Assembly: GCA_002452295.1 (NCBI GenBank)
Contig: DKEX01000072.1
Coordinates: 12,665 to 35,281 of the forward strand
From: Firmicutes bacterium UBA6811
Lineage (GTDB): Bacteria > Bacillota > SHA-98 > UBA4971
Direction: 5' to 3'
DNA: 22,617 nt
Positions 6,982 to 13,411 of this stretch are shown here, one piece after another. Made by a program: the position numbers and the translations under genes. Each line of letters begins with the position of its first letter. Position 1 is the stretch's first letter. Below the pieces are notes generated by a model, which saw nothing but the letters and a program-made list of their open reading frames with translations, had not been told where the DNA came from and made no database searches.

Positions 6982-7067
6982 CCCCAGTAGCCTTTGCTCG
7001 CTACTCGGACCGGGCGCGGCGGCGGCGCCACCAGTGCGACGCAGGGTGCAACTTATACGGCGGCGCT

Positions 7068-7085
7068 CCGGGCAACGATGCCCGG
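7068..7085 (+). other. mRNA hairpin in the BMC-H2/BMC-P gap
   Basis: CCGGGC-AACGAT-GCCCGG forms a perfect 6-bp stem. A second short stem (GCAAC/GTTGC) follows directly near 7085-7099. The gap from 6982 to 7187 holds no recognisable gene and is dominated by such GC-rich foldable sequence. No U-tract follows, so a termination role is uncertain. Confidence 0.35.
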
Positions 7086-7141
7086 CAACGCGGCGTTGCG
7101 GCCGCGCTCCGGCGGCGGAGGCGATGGGAGTGGGGCGGGGT

Positions 7142-7169
7142 GCTCAGCCCGGCTGGACCCCGGCTGAGC
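7142..7169 (+). promoter_or_regulatory. Hairpin immediately before the BMC-P ribosome-binding site
   Basis: GCTCAGCC (7142-7149) pairs with GGCTGAGC (7162-7169), extended inward by GG/CC past a one-base bulge. It ends 1-2 nt before the GGAAGGGGGG Shine-Dalgarno of the first BMC-P gene, so it could hold that site open or influence processing. Pentamers are needed in far smaller numbers than hexamers, which would fit a control point here. Confidence 0.4.
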
Positions 7170-7170
7170 G

Positions 7171-7180
7171 GGAAGGGGGG
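7171..7180 (+). promoter_or_regulatory. Ribosome-binding site deciding the TTG start of BMC-P 1
   Basis: GGAAGGGGGG lies 7 nt before TTG 7188. An earlier in-frame start near 7140 would place the hairpin and this site inside the coding sequence and add residues not expected for an EutN/CcmL protein. Confidence 0.65.
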
Positions 7181-7187
7181 ATCTCCT

Positions 7188-7481
7188 TTGATCGCGTGCA
7201 AAGTGGTGGGCACCGTGGTATGCACGAGAAAGGATGAAAAGCTGGTAGGCTCGAAGCTCCAGATCGTGCAGCCCATATCGATGGCCGACCAGTCCGCCGA
7301 TGGGAAGCCCCTCGTGGCCATCGACACGGTGGGCGCAGGCGAGGGGGAGATTGTGCTCGTTGTGAGCGGAAGCTCGGCGCGCCAGACGTCGAGGACGCAG
7401 AACACGCCGGTTGACGCGGTCATAATGGCGATCGTGGACTCCATCGAGATGGAAGGGAAGCTGGTCTACCGGAAGGGCTGA
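7188..7481 (+). CDS. BMC-P pentameric vertex protein 1 (EutN/CcmL family)
   Basis: EutN/CcmL proteins form the pentamers that cap the vertices of the shell. The 97 residues fit the family length. They contain KVVGTVVCTRKDEKLVGSKL at the start, QIVQPI, VAIDTVGAGEGEIVLVVSGSSAR (the family signature) and the final VDAVIMAIVDSIEM. Translation starts at TTG 7188, giving an N-terminus of LIACKVVG. Of the three BMC-P proteins in the operon this one has the most canonical signature. Confidence 0.93.
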   Translation: MIACKVVGTVVCTRKDEKLVGSKLQIVQPISMADQSADGKPLVAIDTVGAGEGEIVLVVSGSSARQTSRTQNTPVDAVIMAIVDSIEMEGKLVYRKG

Positions 7482-7544
7482 GAAGCCCTCCGGCTGCCCC
7501 TGCGTGCGGGCTGGCAAGGTGAGCGCAGGTGGCCCCCAGGTGGT

Positions 7545-8951
7545 ATGGAGATGGCAGTGGCGGCAGCATCGGATATCATGGAAGCCATACGGAACGCGGG
7601 CGTCGTGGGCGCAGGCGGGGCCGGGTTTCCGACTCACGTCAAGTTCTCTCGGTCTGTGGACACGGTCATCGCAAACGGGGCCGAATGTGAGCCTCTGCTC
7701 GCCGCCGACCAGGCGGTGATGGTCATCGAGCCTGCGAAGGTGCTGGCGGGCCTCAGGATCGCCATGGAGGCTACACGCGCGAGGCGCGGGTACGTGGCGG
7801 TCAAGAGGAAACATGAGCGGGCACTGCGTGCTTTGGCGGAAGCCGCCCGGCGCGAAGACGGGATCGACGTGTTCGCGCTGGACGATGTCTATCCCATCGG
7901 CGACGAGCACGTGCTGGTCCACGAGGTGACCGGCAGATACGTCCCCGAGGGAAGCCTGCCCCTCGAGGCAGGCGTGGTGGTGAGCAACGTGGCCACCCTG
8001 GCGAGCATCGCTGATGCTGCCCAGGGCCGCCCGGTCATCTCGCGCTACGTCACTATCGCCGGGGCAGTCGCGCGGCCGCTCACCGCACGTCTTCCCGTGG
8101 GCACTCCGGTGGCGGACGCAATCGCCCTTGCCGGCGGGCCGCTCGTGGAGAGATACAGGGTCATAATGGGCGGGCCGATCATGGGCAGGCTCGCGCCCGA
8201 CACATCAGCCGCGGTAACCAAGCTAACCGGCGGGATCATCGTGCTGCCTCTGGACCATCCTCTGGTGAGGATGCGCGAGGACGACTCAAGAGTCATTGTG
8301 AGGCGGGCAAGGGCCGCGTGTTGCCAGTGCATGAGCTGCACCGAGACGTGTCCGAGGCATCTCCTGGGCCACAGGATAGCCCCTCACCTCATCATGCGAG
8401 CGGTGAGCATGGGCCCTGGGGCGCCGCCTGATGCGATCGCCAGCGCGTGGCTGTGCTCGGAGTGCGCGGTGTGCGCCACAGTCGGTTGCCCTTCGGGGCT
8501 TTCGCCTGTGCGGGTCAACCAGGCTCTCAAACAGTCCATGGCCAGGAAGGGCATGAGGAACCCTTACCGCAACAGCAAGGTCGCGGCCCATCCGCTGCGG
8601 GCGGCGAGGCGCGTGCCTTCATCGAGGATGATAGCGAGGGCGGGAATCGCATCTTACGTGACGAGACATGAAGACGATCTCGGTGAAACCGACGATCTCG
8701 GCACGCCCGGCGGGCGCGCTGGGGCCGCGCCTGTCACGTTCAGGCCCGACAGGGTGAGCATCCCGCTGCTACAGCACTCGGGGGTGCCCGCGGTGCCGTG
8801 CGTCAGCCCGGGCGATGAAGTGGAAGAGGGCGGCCTCATCGCCGAGATCCCCGAAGGGAAACTGGGGGCGAGGGTCCATGCGAGCATCTCGGGGGTCGTC
8901 ACCGGGGTTGGCGAGGCGATAACGATCGTGGCCGGGGGGAGCAAACGATGA
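7545..8951 (+). CDS. pduS: PduS/RnfC-like flavo-iron-sulfur protein
   Basis: The 468-residue protein resembles PduS, the BMC-associated NADH-oxidising flavoprotein related to the RnfC/Nqo1 family. Residues 19-33 (GVVGAGGAGFPTHVK) and 44-55 (NGAECEPLLAAD) form the nucleotide/FMN-binding core. Two [4Fe-4S] motifs follow: C259/C260, C262, C265 and C269 in CCQCMSCTETCP, and C304, C307, C310 and C315 in CSECAVCATVGCP. The C-terminal 60 residues form an RnfC/biotinyl-like sandwich domain (VSPGDEVEEGGLIAEIPEG). In Pdu systems PduS works as a cobalamin reductase with PduT. No B12 enzyme is encoded here, so an electron-export or NAD+-regenerating role is more likely. The last four bases (ATGA) overlap the start of the next gene. 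Confidence 0.93.
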   Translation: MEMAVAAASDIMEAIRNAGVVGAGGAGFPTHVKFSRSVDTVIANGAECEPLLAADQAVMVIEPAKVLAGLRIAMEATRARRGYVAVKRKHERALRALAEAARREDGIDVFALDDVYPIGDEHVLVHEVTGRYVPEGSLPLEAGVVVSNVATLASIADAAQGRPVISRYVTIAGAVARPLTARLPVGTPVADAIALAGGPLVERYRVIMGGPIMGRLAPDTSAAVTKLTGGIIVLPLDHPLVRMREDDSRVIVRRARAACCQCMSCTETCPRHLLGHRIAPHLIMRAVSMGPGAPPDAIASAWLCSECAVCATVGCPSGLSPVRVNQALKQSMARKGMRNPYRNSKVAAHPLRAARRVPSSRMIARAGIASYVTRHEDDLGETDDLGTPGGRAGAAPVTFRPDRVSIPLLQHSGVPAVPCVSPGDEVEEGGLIAEIPEGKLGARVHASISGVVTGVGEAITIVAGGSKR

Positions 8952-9421
8952 AGATAGTGATCGGCAGCGACCATGGCGGGTTCGACCTGAAGGAGGACAT
9001 CAAGGCCTACCTAGCGGAGCTTGGCCACGAGTGCGTGGATTACGGCACGTACAGCAAAGAGCCTGTGGACTACCCCGACTTCGCCTTCCTCGTGGCCGAG
9101 GCGGTGGCCAGGGGGCTTTTCGAGCGGGGCATCATCGCGGACGGGGCCGGCGTCGGGTCGGCCATGGCGGCGAACAAGGTGCCGGGTGTGCGGTGCGCTC
9201 CCTGCCAGGACATATACACGGCCAGAAACAGCCGCCAGCACAACGACGCGAACGTGCTCGCCCTTGGAGACAGGGTCATCGGCAAGGGCGTCGCCAGGGA
9301 GATCGTGAAGGCGTGGCTTACGACGGAGTTTGCCGGAGGAAGGCATCTTCGCCGCGTGAACAAGATCATGGAGATCGAGCGAAGGTTCCTTTCGAGGGGC
9401 GAGCGATCGAGCCACGAGTGA
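8948..9421 (+). CDS. RpiB/LacAB-family sugar-phosphate isomerase, catalytic Cys replaced
   Basis: RpiB interconverts ribose 5-phosphate and ribulose 5-phosphate; relatives act on allose or galactose phosphates. The 157 residues keep the family frame: GSDHGGFDLKE (6-16, Asp8 and His9), DYPDFA, GVGSAMAANKVPGVR, SRQHNDANVLALG (His99) and the C-terminal GGRHLRRVNKIMEIE. In E. coli the loop reads LICGTGVG with the catalytic Cys. Here it reads IADGAGVG, so Cys is replaced by Asp65 and the adjacent Thr by Ala. The Glu used by actinobacterial RpiB at a nearby position is also absent (Val). Its chemistry may therefore differ, or Asp65 may serve as the base. The start overlaps the pduS stop. No encapsulation helix is obvious. 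Confidence 0.9.
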   Translation: MKIVIGSDHGGFDLKEDIKAYLAELGHECVDYGTYSKEPVDYPDFAFLVAEAVARGLFERGIIADGAGVGSAMAANKVPGVRCAPCQDIYTARNSRQHNDANVLALGDRVIGKGVAREIVKAWLTTEFAGGRHLRRVNKIMEIERRFLSRGERSSHE

Positions 9422-9483
9422 GCTTCGCCAGCGTTGCGGTCATGGTCGCGGGCGCGGCGACAACGCCGCCTTGATGGTGTGAG

Positions 9484-9789
9484 GTGAGCGCCCTGTTTAT
9501 CGCGAGAGTGGTCGGGAAGATAGTGGCGACCCGCAAAGATGAGAGGCTGGAAGGGGTCAAGCTGCTCATCATCGAGCCGTTGAAACGTGACGGCACCCCC
9601 TGCGGCAAGCCGCTCATCGCCGTGGACAGCGTGGGAGCGGGCGCGGGCGAGGTAGTGCATGCCGTGAAGGGGAGAGAAGCGTCGTTTCCTCTTCCCAGGC
9701 CGGGCGCTCCCGTTGACGTCGCAATCGTCGGCATAGTAGATCACATGTATTTGGATCCTGGCAGCGGAGAAGGGCGGCTCGGCAACTGA
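9484..9789 (+). CDS. BMC-P pentameric vertex protein 2 (EutN/CcmL family)
   Basis: This vertex protein of 101 residues has FIARVVGKIVATRKDERLEG, LLIIEPL, PLIAVDSVGAGAGEVVHAVKG and VDVAIVGIVDHM. The usual GSSAR end of the signature is replaced by GREAS, so it is the divergent member of the three BMC-P paralogues and may occupy specialised vertices. The start is assigned to GTG 9484 by homology with the other two. The Shine-Dalgarno there is ambiguous (GGTGTGAG very close to the start), so the exact N-terminus is uncertain by a few residues. Confidence 0.9.
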   Translation: MSALFIARVVGKIVATRKDERLEGVKLLIIEPLKRDGTPCGKPLIAVDSVGAGAGEVVHAVKGREASFPLPRPGAPVDVAIVGIVDHMYLDPGSGEGRLGN

Positions 9790-9820
9790 CGAGGCCTGGC
9801 GCCATGGTAGAGGTGAAGCC

Positions 9821-10117
9821 GTGGTAATCGGCAGGGTGGTTGGGTCGGTCGTTGCGACCCAGAAGAACGCAAGTTTTGTCGGGTCCAAGATGCTTCTTGT
9901 GCAGCCTCTGGACCTCGATGGCAGTGATTACGGCCAGGAGATCCTGGCCATCGACACCCAGGACGCAGGGCCGGGCGATATCGTCCTCGTTGTGAGCGAA
10001 GGCAATTCGGCCCGGCAGGCCATGGGCAGGGGTGACGCGCCGATAGACTCCGTCATTATCGGGGTTGTTGATACGATTGATGTGGTTCGTGTATCGCGGC
10101 ACTGCGAAGGGAGGTAG
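9821..10117 (+). CDS. BMC-P pentameric vertex protein 3 (EutN/CcmL family)
   Basis: The third EutN/CcmL protein has 98 residues: VIGRVVGSVVATQKNASFVG, MLLVQPLDL, ILAIDTQDAGPGDIVLVVSE, GNSARQAM and IDSVIIGVVDTIDV. The signature keeps NSAR but carries TQDAG in place of TVGAG. It starts at GTG 9821 behind GAGGTGA and is separated by only 31 bp from BMC-P 2, so the two are translated as a pair. Three different pentamer genes are common in BMC loci of this class. Confidence 0.93.
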   Translation: MVIGRVVGSVVATQKNASFVGSKMLLVQPLDLDGSDYGQEILAIDTQDAGPGDIVLVVSEGNSARQAMGRGDAPIDSVIIGVVDTIDVVRVSRHCEGR

Positions 10118-10169
10118 GCCGTGTCCTGCTGCGACAGGTGAACACAGGGGCGGGATGCGGTGAAGTCGT

Positions 10170-11804
10170 ATGGGAATCGACGAGTTGATCGAGAGGGTCA
10201 CCGACGACGTGATAGCCGAGATGAGAAGGCGCGGCGAGATCCCGGAGGCAGCAACAAAGCCGTTGGCGGCGCCACCGAGTTGCGCCGCATCGTCAGCTTC
10301 TGAGTCGGCACGCATCCCGAGAGTACTCGTGATCCTGACGGGTGACAAGGTGTCGCTCGAGAACGCGCTGGTCCAGTTGGGGAGAATCGGCGACTCCGGG
10401 CTATCCGTTGCGTGCCTCATATCGAACGAAGCGAGGGAATCCTGCGGCGAGAACACCGTGGCGGGCGCCCTCGGCCGGGTGTCCTTTGTCGATGAGCGCA
10501 ATGCTGTTGCTTCGGCTGTGTGCGCCGATACCGTGGTGATCCCGGCGCTTCCTCTACACGTGGCGGCGCGAGCGGCGTTGCTCACGGGAGGCGACGCAAT
10601 CACAAGGGCCGTCGTCGCGGCGCTTCTGGAAGGCAAGCGGGTGTACGCCGCTGCCGACTCTATCCTGTCTGCGTCGGCTGCTAGCAGAGAAGTCGCCGGG
10701 CAGGGTCGGCACAACTTCCCCATGCGCAGGCAAGTGGACGAGTACCTCAAGAGACTGCGCGAATACGGTGTCATTCTGGTCGACGCCAAGGATCTCGCGC
10801 GTGAGCTGGAACGCGGGCTTCGTGTAATCGGGTTTGGGCACGCAGGGTCCTCGGTAGGTTCGCCTGGCGCTCATGGTGCTCACGGTGCTCACGGTGTGGA
10901 GGCATCGATGTCTCACCGTGCGGAAGGCGGCAAGTCCACGTTTACCGGTTCGGAAAGCCGTGCACCTGGGGTTCTGGCAGATGTGGGAACCGGGTCCGGA
11001 ACTGGAGCCGGCAGTGCGAGCTCGACATGCTCGAGGCTGTTCGGCGAGTGCTCCGCGTGTGGGAAGTGCGTGCAGGAGAACCCTGACGGGACAGCCAGGA
11101 TAGTCGAGGCGGGCGCATCCCGGATAGGTGCAGCGCCCGGTATCGGTGCAATAGCAAGAGACGTGGCAGCCATGATAGACCACACACTCCTCAAGCCTGA
11201 TGCTACCAAGGATCAGGTCGTCAAGCTCTGTGAGGAAGCAAAGCAATATGAGTTTGCGTCGGTGTGCGTGAACCCCGCCAATGTGGGCCTTGCTGCTAGC
11301 CTCCTCAAGGGCACACCGGTCAAGGTGTGCACGGTAATAGGCTTCCCCCTGGGGGCGACGACCCCGACCGCGAAGGCCGTGGAGACGTGCGATGCCATAG
11401 CCAACGGCGCCACCGAGGTGGACATGGTCATCAATGTCGGGGCGCTCAAGTCTGGCGACTACGACCTCGTCAAACGGGATATCGAGGCTGTCGTGGAGGC
11501 GGCCCGGGGCAAGGCACTGGTCAAGGTGATCCTCGAAACCGCCCTCTTGACAGACGAGGAAAAGGTCAAGGCGTGCCTGCTCGCCAGGATGGCCGGAGCA
11601 GACTTCGTGAAGACCTCGACTGGCTTCGGCCCGGGCGGCGCGACGGTCGAAGACATCAGGCTCATGCGTAAGGTGGTCGGGGCCGACATGGGAGTGAAGG
11701 CGTCCGGCGGCATCAGGAACCTCGAGTCCGCCCGCAAAATGATCGAGGCAGGGGCTTCCCGCATCGGCGCCAGCGCGAGCGTGGCGATCGTTAAAGGGCA
11801 ATGA
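10170..11804 (+). CDS. deoC: Deoxyribose-phosphate aldolase fused to an encapsulation helix and a flavoprotein-like domain
   Basis: DeoC cleaves 2-deoxyribose 5-phosphate to acetaldehyde and glyceraldehyde 3-phosphate and is the likely signature enzyme here. Typical DeoC has 210-260 residues; this one has 544. Residues 1-22 (IDELIERVTDDVIAEMRR) form an amphipathic encapsulation-type helix. Residues about 49-220 form an alpha/beta domain resembling the flavoprotein-like proteins of other BMC loci (VLVILTGDK, DTVVIPALPLHVAARAALL, YLKRLREYGVILVDA). Residues 225-285 are a flexible linker with a GAH repeat. C287, C294, C297 and C300 (ECSACGKC) make a compact Cys cluster. The aldolase spans about 331-544: IDHTLLKPDAT, Asp418 in EVDMV, Schiff-base Lys481 in VKTSTGFGPGGAT, and Lys510 in VKASGGIR. 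All catalytic residues are intact and no frameshift is seen. It is the last gene of the operon. Confidence 0.93.
   Translation: MGIDELIERVTDDVIAEMRRRGEIPEAATKPLAAPPSCAASSASESARIPRVLVILTGDKVSLENALVQLGRIGDSGLSVACLISNEARESCGENTVAGALGRVSFVDERNAVASAVCADTVVIPALPLHVAARAALLTGGDAITRAVVAALLEGKRVYAAADSILSASAASREVAGQGRHNFPMRRQVDEYLKRLREYGVILVDAKDLARELERGLRVIGFGHAGSSVGSPGAHGAHGAHGVEASMSHRAEGGKSTFTGSESRAPGVLADVGTGSGTGAGSASSTCSRLFGECSACGKCVQENPDGTARIVEAGASRIGAAPGIGAIARDVAAMIDHTLLKPDATKDQVVKLCEEAKQYEFASVCVNPANVGLAASLLKGTPVKVCTVIGFPLGATTPTAKAVETCDAIANGATEVDMVINVGALKSGDYDLVKRDIEAVVEAARGKALVKVILETALLTDEEKVKACLLARMAGADFVKTSTGFGPGGATVEDIRLMRKVVGADMGVKASGGIRNLESARKMIEAGASRIGASASVAIVKGQ
10869..10895 (+). repeat. 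Three 9-bp tandem repeats in the deoC linker
   Basis: Three near-identical copies of GCTCAYGGT encode AHG-AHG-AHG in the linker between the flavoprotein-like domain and the Cys cluster. Such in-frame repeats can change linker length by slippage without breaking the enzyme. Confidence 0.75.
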
Positions 11805-12107
11805 TGGCATCCGAAACCAACAAGGAGGCGGTTTTCCTGTTTGATTGATGTCCGGTCCGGAACAGGCCTGGGAGTATCGGGACTGAACACGATCCCCGTT
11901 TGGCGGCCTCGGGTAACCAGTCATAAGCAGTGAAAGTGAAGCCGGGGGGGGGCCGCCACCGTATCAGGGCGGGGATCTGTTCTCCCGCGCCTGGGCATGA
12001 TGCCGGGGTGTAACACAGCAGAAGCAGGGGCGGAGGCGCTCCCCCCTGCTTCCTATTGCAAGCGGTCACGAGACTTGCCCGGAGATACGGGCAGCTATCG
12101 CTGCGCG
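11805..12107. other. Intergenic region between the convergent BMC operon and a SASP gene
   Basis: No recognisable gene lies here. An AAGGAGG (11821-11827) looks like a Shine-Dalgarno, but only a 30-codon frame from a TTG and a 12-codon frame from an ATG follow, neither with a recognisable product. A run of nine G residues occurs near 11944-11952. The strong hairpin at 12021-12052 is the only clear structural element. Confidence 0.5.
12021..12052. terminator. Strong hairpin, probable bidirectional transcription terminator
   Basis: GAAGCAGGGG (12021-12030) pairs perfectly with CCCCTGCTTC (12043-12052). GGAG/CTCC extends the stem inward after a single bulged C, for 14 bp with a 3-nt loop. It lies between the end of the BMC operon and the end of a SASP gene on the other strand. 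No U-tract follows on either side, so termination is inferred from position and stability. Confidence 0.5.
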
Positions 12108-12467
12108 TTACTGCTGAAGGCCGGTGGCCGTGAACCCAGTCTGCTGCCCAACGTTCTGGGCCGGAAGGCTGCCAGGCAGATTGTACGCGCCGGTCGTGCC
12201 GAGGTTGGCGCCAAGCCCGGCCCTGAAGCCCGCCTTCACGTTGACTGCGCTCTGCTCGACAAGCGATCTCTCGGCCGCCTCGATCATCCTCTTGACCATG
12301 TGGCCGCCGACCGCACCACACTGGGCGGACGGGATGTTGCCCCAGTACCCACCCACGATCTGGCCGGTGGGGAAGTTGATCTCGTTCGCGATCTCATACT
12401 TCCACTGGTCCAGGGCATTGCCTGCTTCAACCACGAGGGCGCGGTTCCTCTTCTGTCCGCGTGCCAT
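12108..12467 (-). CDS. Alpha/beta-type small acid-soluble spore protein (SASP) 1
   Basis: Alpha/beta SASPs coat DNA in dormant spores and are degraded by the GPR protease at germination. The family core is clear: LDQWKYEIANEINF, GYWGNIPSAQCGAVGGHMVK and RMIEAAERSL. The KYEIANEI segment corresponds to the GPR cleavage region. The 119 residues exceed the usual 60-75, with an N-terminal extension of about 15 residues and a C-terminal Gly/Gln/Asn-rich tail of about 45 residues (ending TGLQQ). The ATG follows AGGTGAT. The gene converges on the BMC operon and is unrelated to it functionally. Expression in the forespore under sigma-G is expected, but I could not find a clear promoter. Confidence 0.93.
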   Translation of the reverse strand: MARGQKRNRALVVEAGNALDQWKYEIANEINFPTGQIVGGYWGNIPSAQCGAVGGHMVKRMIEAAERSLVEQSAVNVKAGFRAGLGANLGTTGAYNLPGSLPAQNVGQQTGFTATGLQQ

Positions 12468-12504
12468 TTCTTTATCACCTCGCTTTCCTTTTCTGCTGCT
12501 AGTG

Positions 12505-12518
12505 TTGCCTTAAGGCAA
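12505..12518. promoter_or_regulatory. 14-bp perfect palindrome upstream of SASP 1
   Basis: TTGCCTTAAGGCAA is a perfect palindrome 38 bp before the SASP 1 start. It could be a protein-binding site or a short hairpin in the leader. Nothing else supports a specific role. Confidence 0.3.
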
Positions 12519-12664
12519 GGCTGTATGTTAGCGAATGTGTGGCAGGGTTGCACAGCAAGTTCCATCCCCGGGGCAAACCTGCTGCGTGCTCAATATGAAA
12601 CCCGCGAAAACCGTCGCGCCGGGGAGGAGCAACAGGGATACATGGAGAATTACGAGGGCAGTGT

Positions 12665-13411
12665 ATGCCCGGCACCGGCGCAGCATACTTGGTAACGGGA
12701 GGCAATCTGACCACGGTGCGATTTCTTCTGCAGATGTTTTGGTCGTTCTTCAAAATCGGTGCATTTACTTTCGGCGGCGGTTACGCCATGGTCCCGCTGA
12801 TACAGAAAGAGGTCGTGGACGCGAGAGGGTGGGTGACGGGCGAGGAGTTCATCGACATGCTCAGTCTCGCCCAGACTGCGCCCGGGCCTGTCGCGGTGAA
12901 TACCTCGGTGTTCGTGGGGTACAGGAAAGCCAGCATCCCTGGCGCGATGGCAGCCGTTGCAGGGGCGACGCTGCCATCCTTCGTGGTGATCCTGGCCCTC
13001 GCCACCGTCTTCTCTCAGGTCAGGCACCTGCCCGCAACCCAGGCCGCATTTTCGGGCATTCGGCCCGCTGTCGTCGCACTTGTCGCGGGGGCGGCCTACA
13101 AGATCGGCAGGACGGCTATCCGCGATCTCCGCGGGGTCGCCATCGCGGCGCTCGCGCTTGTCGCCCTTGCGGTCCTCGATGTCCATCCAATACCGGTGAT
13201 CGTGGGATCAGGAGTTGTCGGGTACCTGCTGTTTCGACGAGACCTCGGACCAAGGCCGGAAGCCCCACAGGAATTGGACAGCCCACAAGATCCGGGGCGC
13301 CGCGATCCTGAGTGCCATGACCCGGGTGCGGGCGCGCCCGACCCGGACAGTCCGGAAGCCGGAGGTCCGCCGGTCGCTGGAGATCGGGGTGAGGCGGTGG
13401 GCTGGCGATGA
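12665..13411 (+). CDS. Chromate transporter (CHR family), first half-size subunit
   Basis: CHR-family proteins are membrane anion transporters; short ones occur as pairs of single-domain subunits. This product has the family block FTFGGGYAMVPLIQKEVVDA, GWVTGEEFIDM, APGPVAVNTSVFVGYR and hydrophobic membrane segments to about residue 195. An unusual hydrophilic Pro/Asp-rich tail of about 60 residues follows (SPQDPGRRDPECHDPG). The ATG at 12665 has GAGGG 6 nt upstream. A GTG at 12716, nearer the conserved region, is an alternative start. The stop overlaps the next gene by ATGA. Whether chromate is the real substrate cannot be told from sequence. Confidence 0.9.
   Translation: MPGTGAAYLVTGGNLTTVRFLLQMFWSFFKIGAFTFGGGYAMVPLIQKEVVDARGWVTGEEFIDMLSLAQTAPGPVAVNTSVFVGYRKASIPGAMAAVAGATLPSFVVILALATVFSQVRHLPATQAAFSGIRPAVVALVAGAAYKIGRTAIRDLRGVAIAALALVALAVLDVHPIPVIVGSGVVGYLLFRRDLGPRPEAPQELDSPQDPGRRDPECHDPGAGAPDPDSPEAGGPPVAGDRGEAVGWR

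Noticed and set aside
11821..11930. AAGGAGG followed by a 30-codon frame after deoC
   Set aside because: The spacing to the TTG is long (about 12 nt) and the short product is unrecognisable. There is not enough to call a gene.
12519..12570. Possible sigma-G promoter before SASP 1 on the minus strand
   Set aside because: A CATACAG resembles the -10, but no acceptable -35 lies at 17-18 nt.
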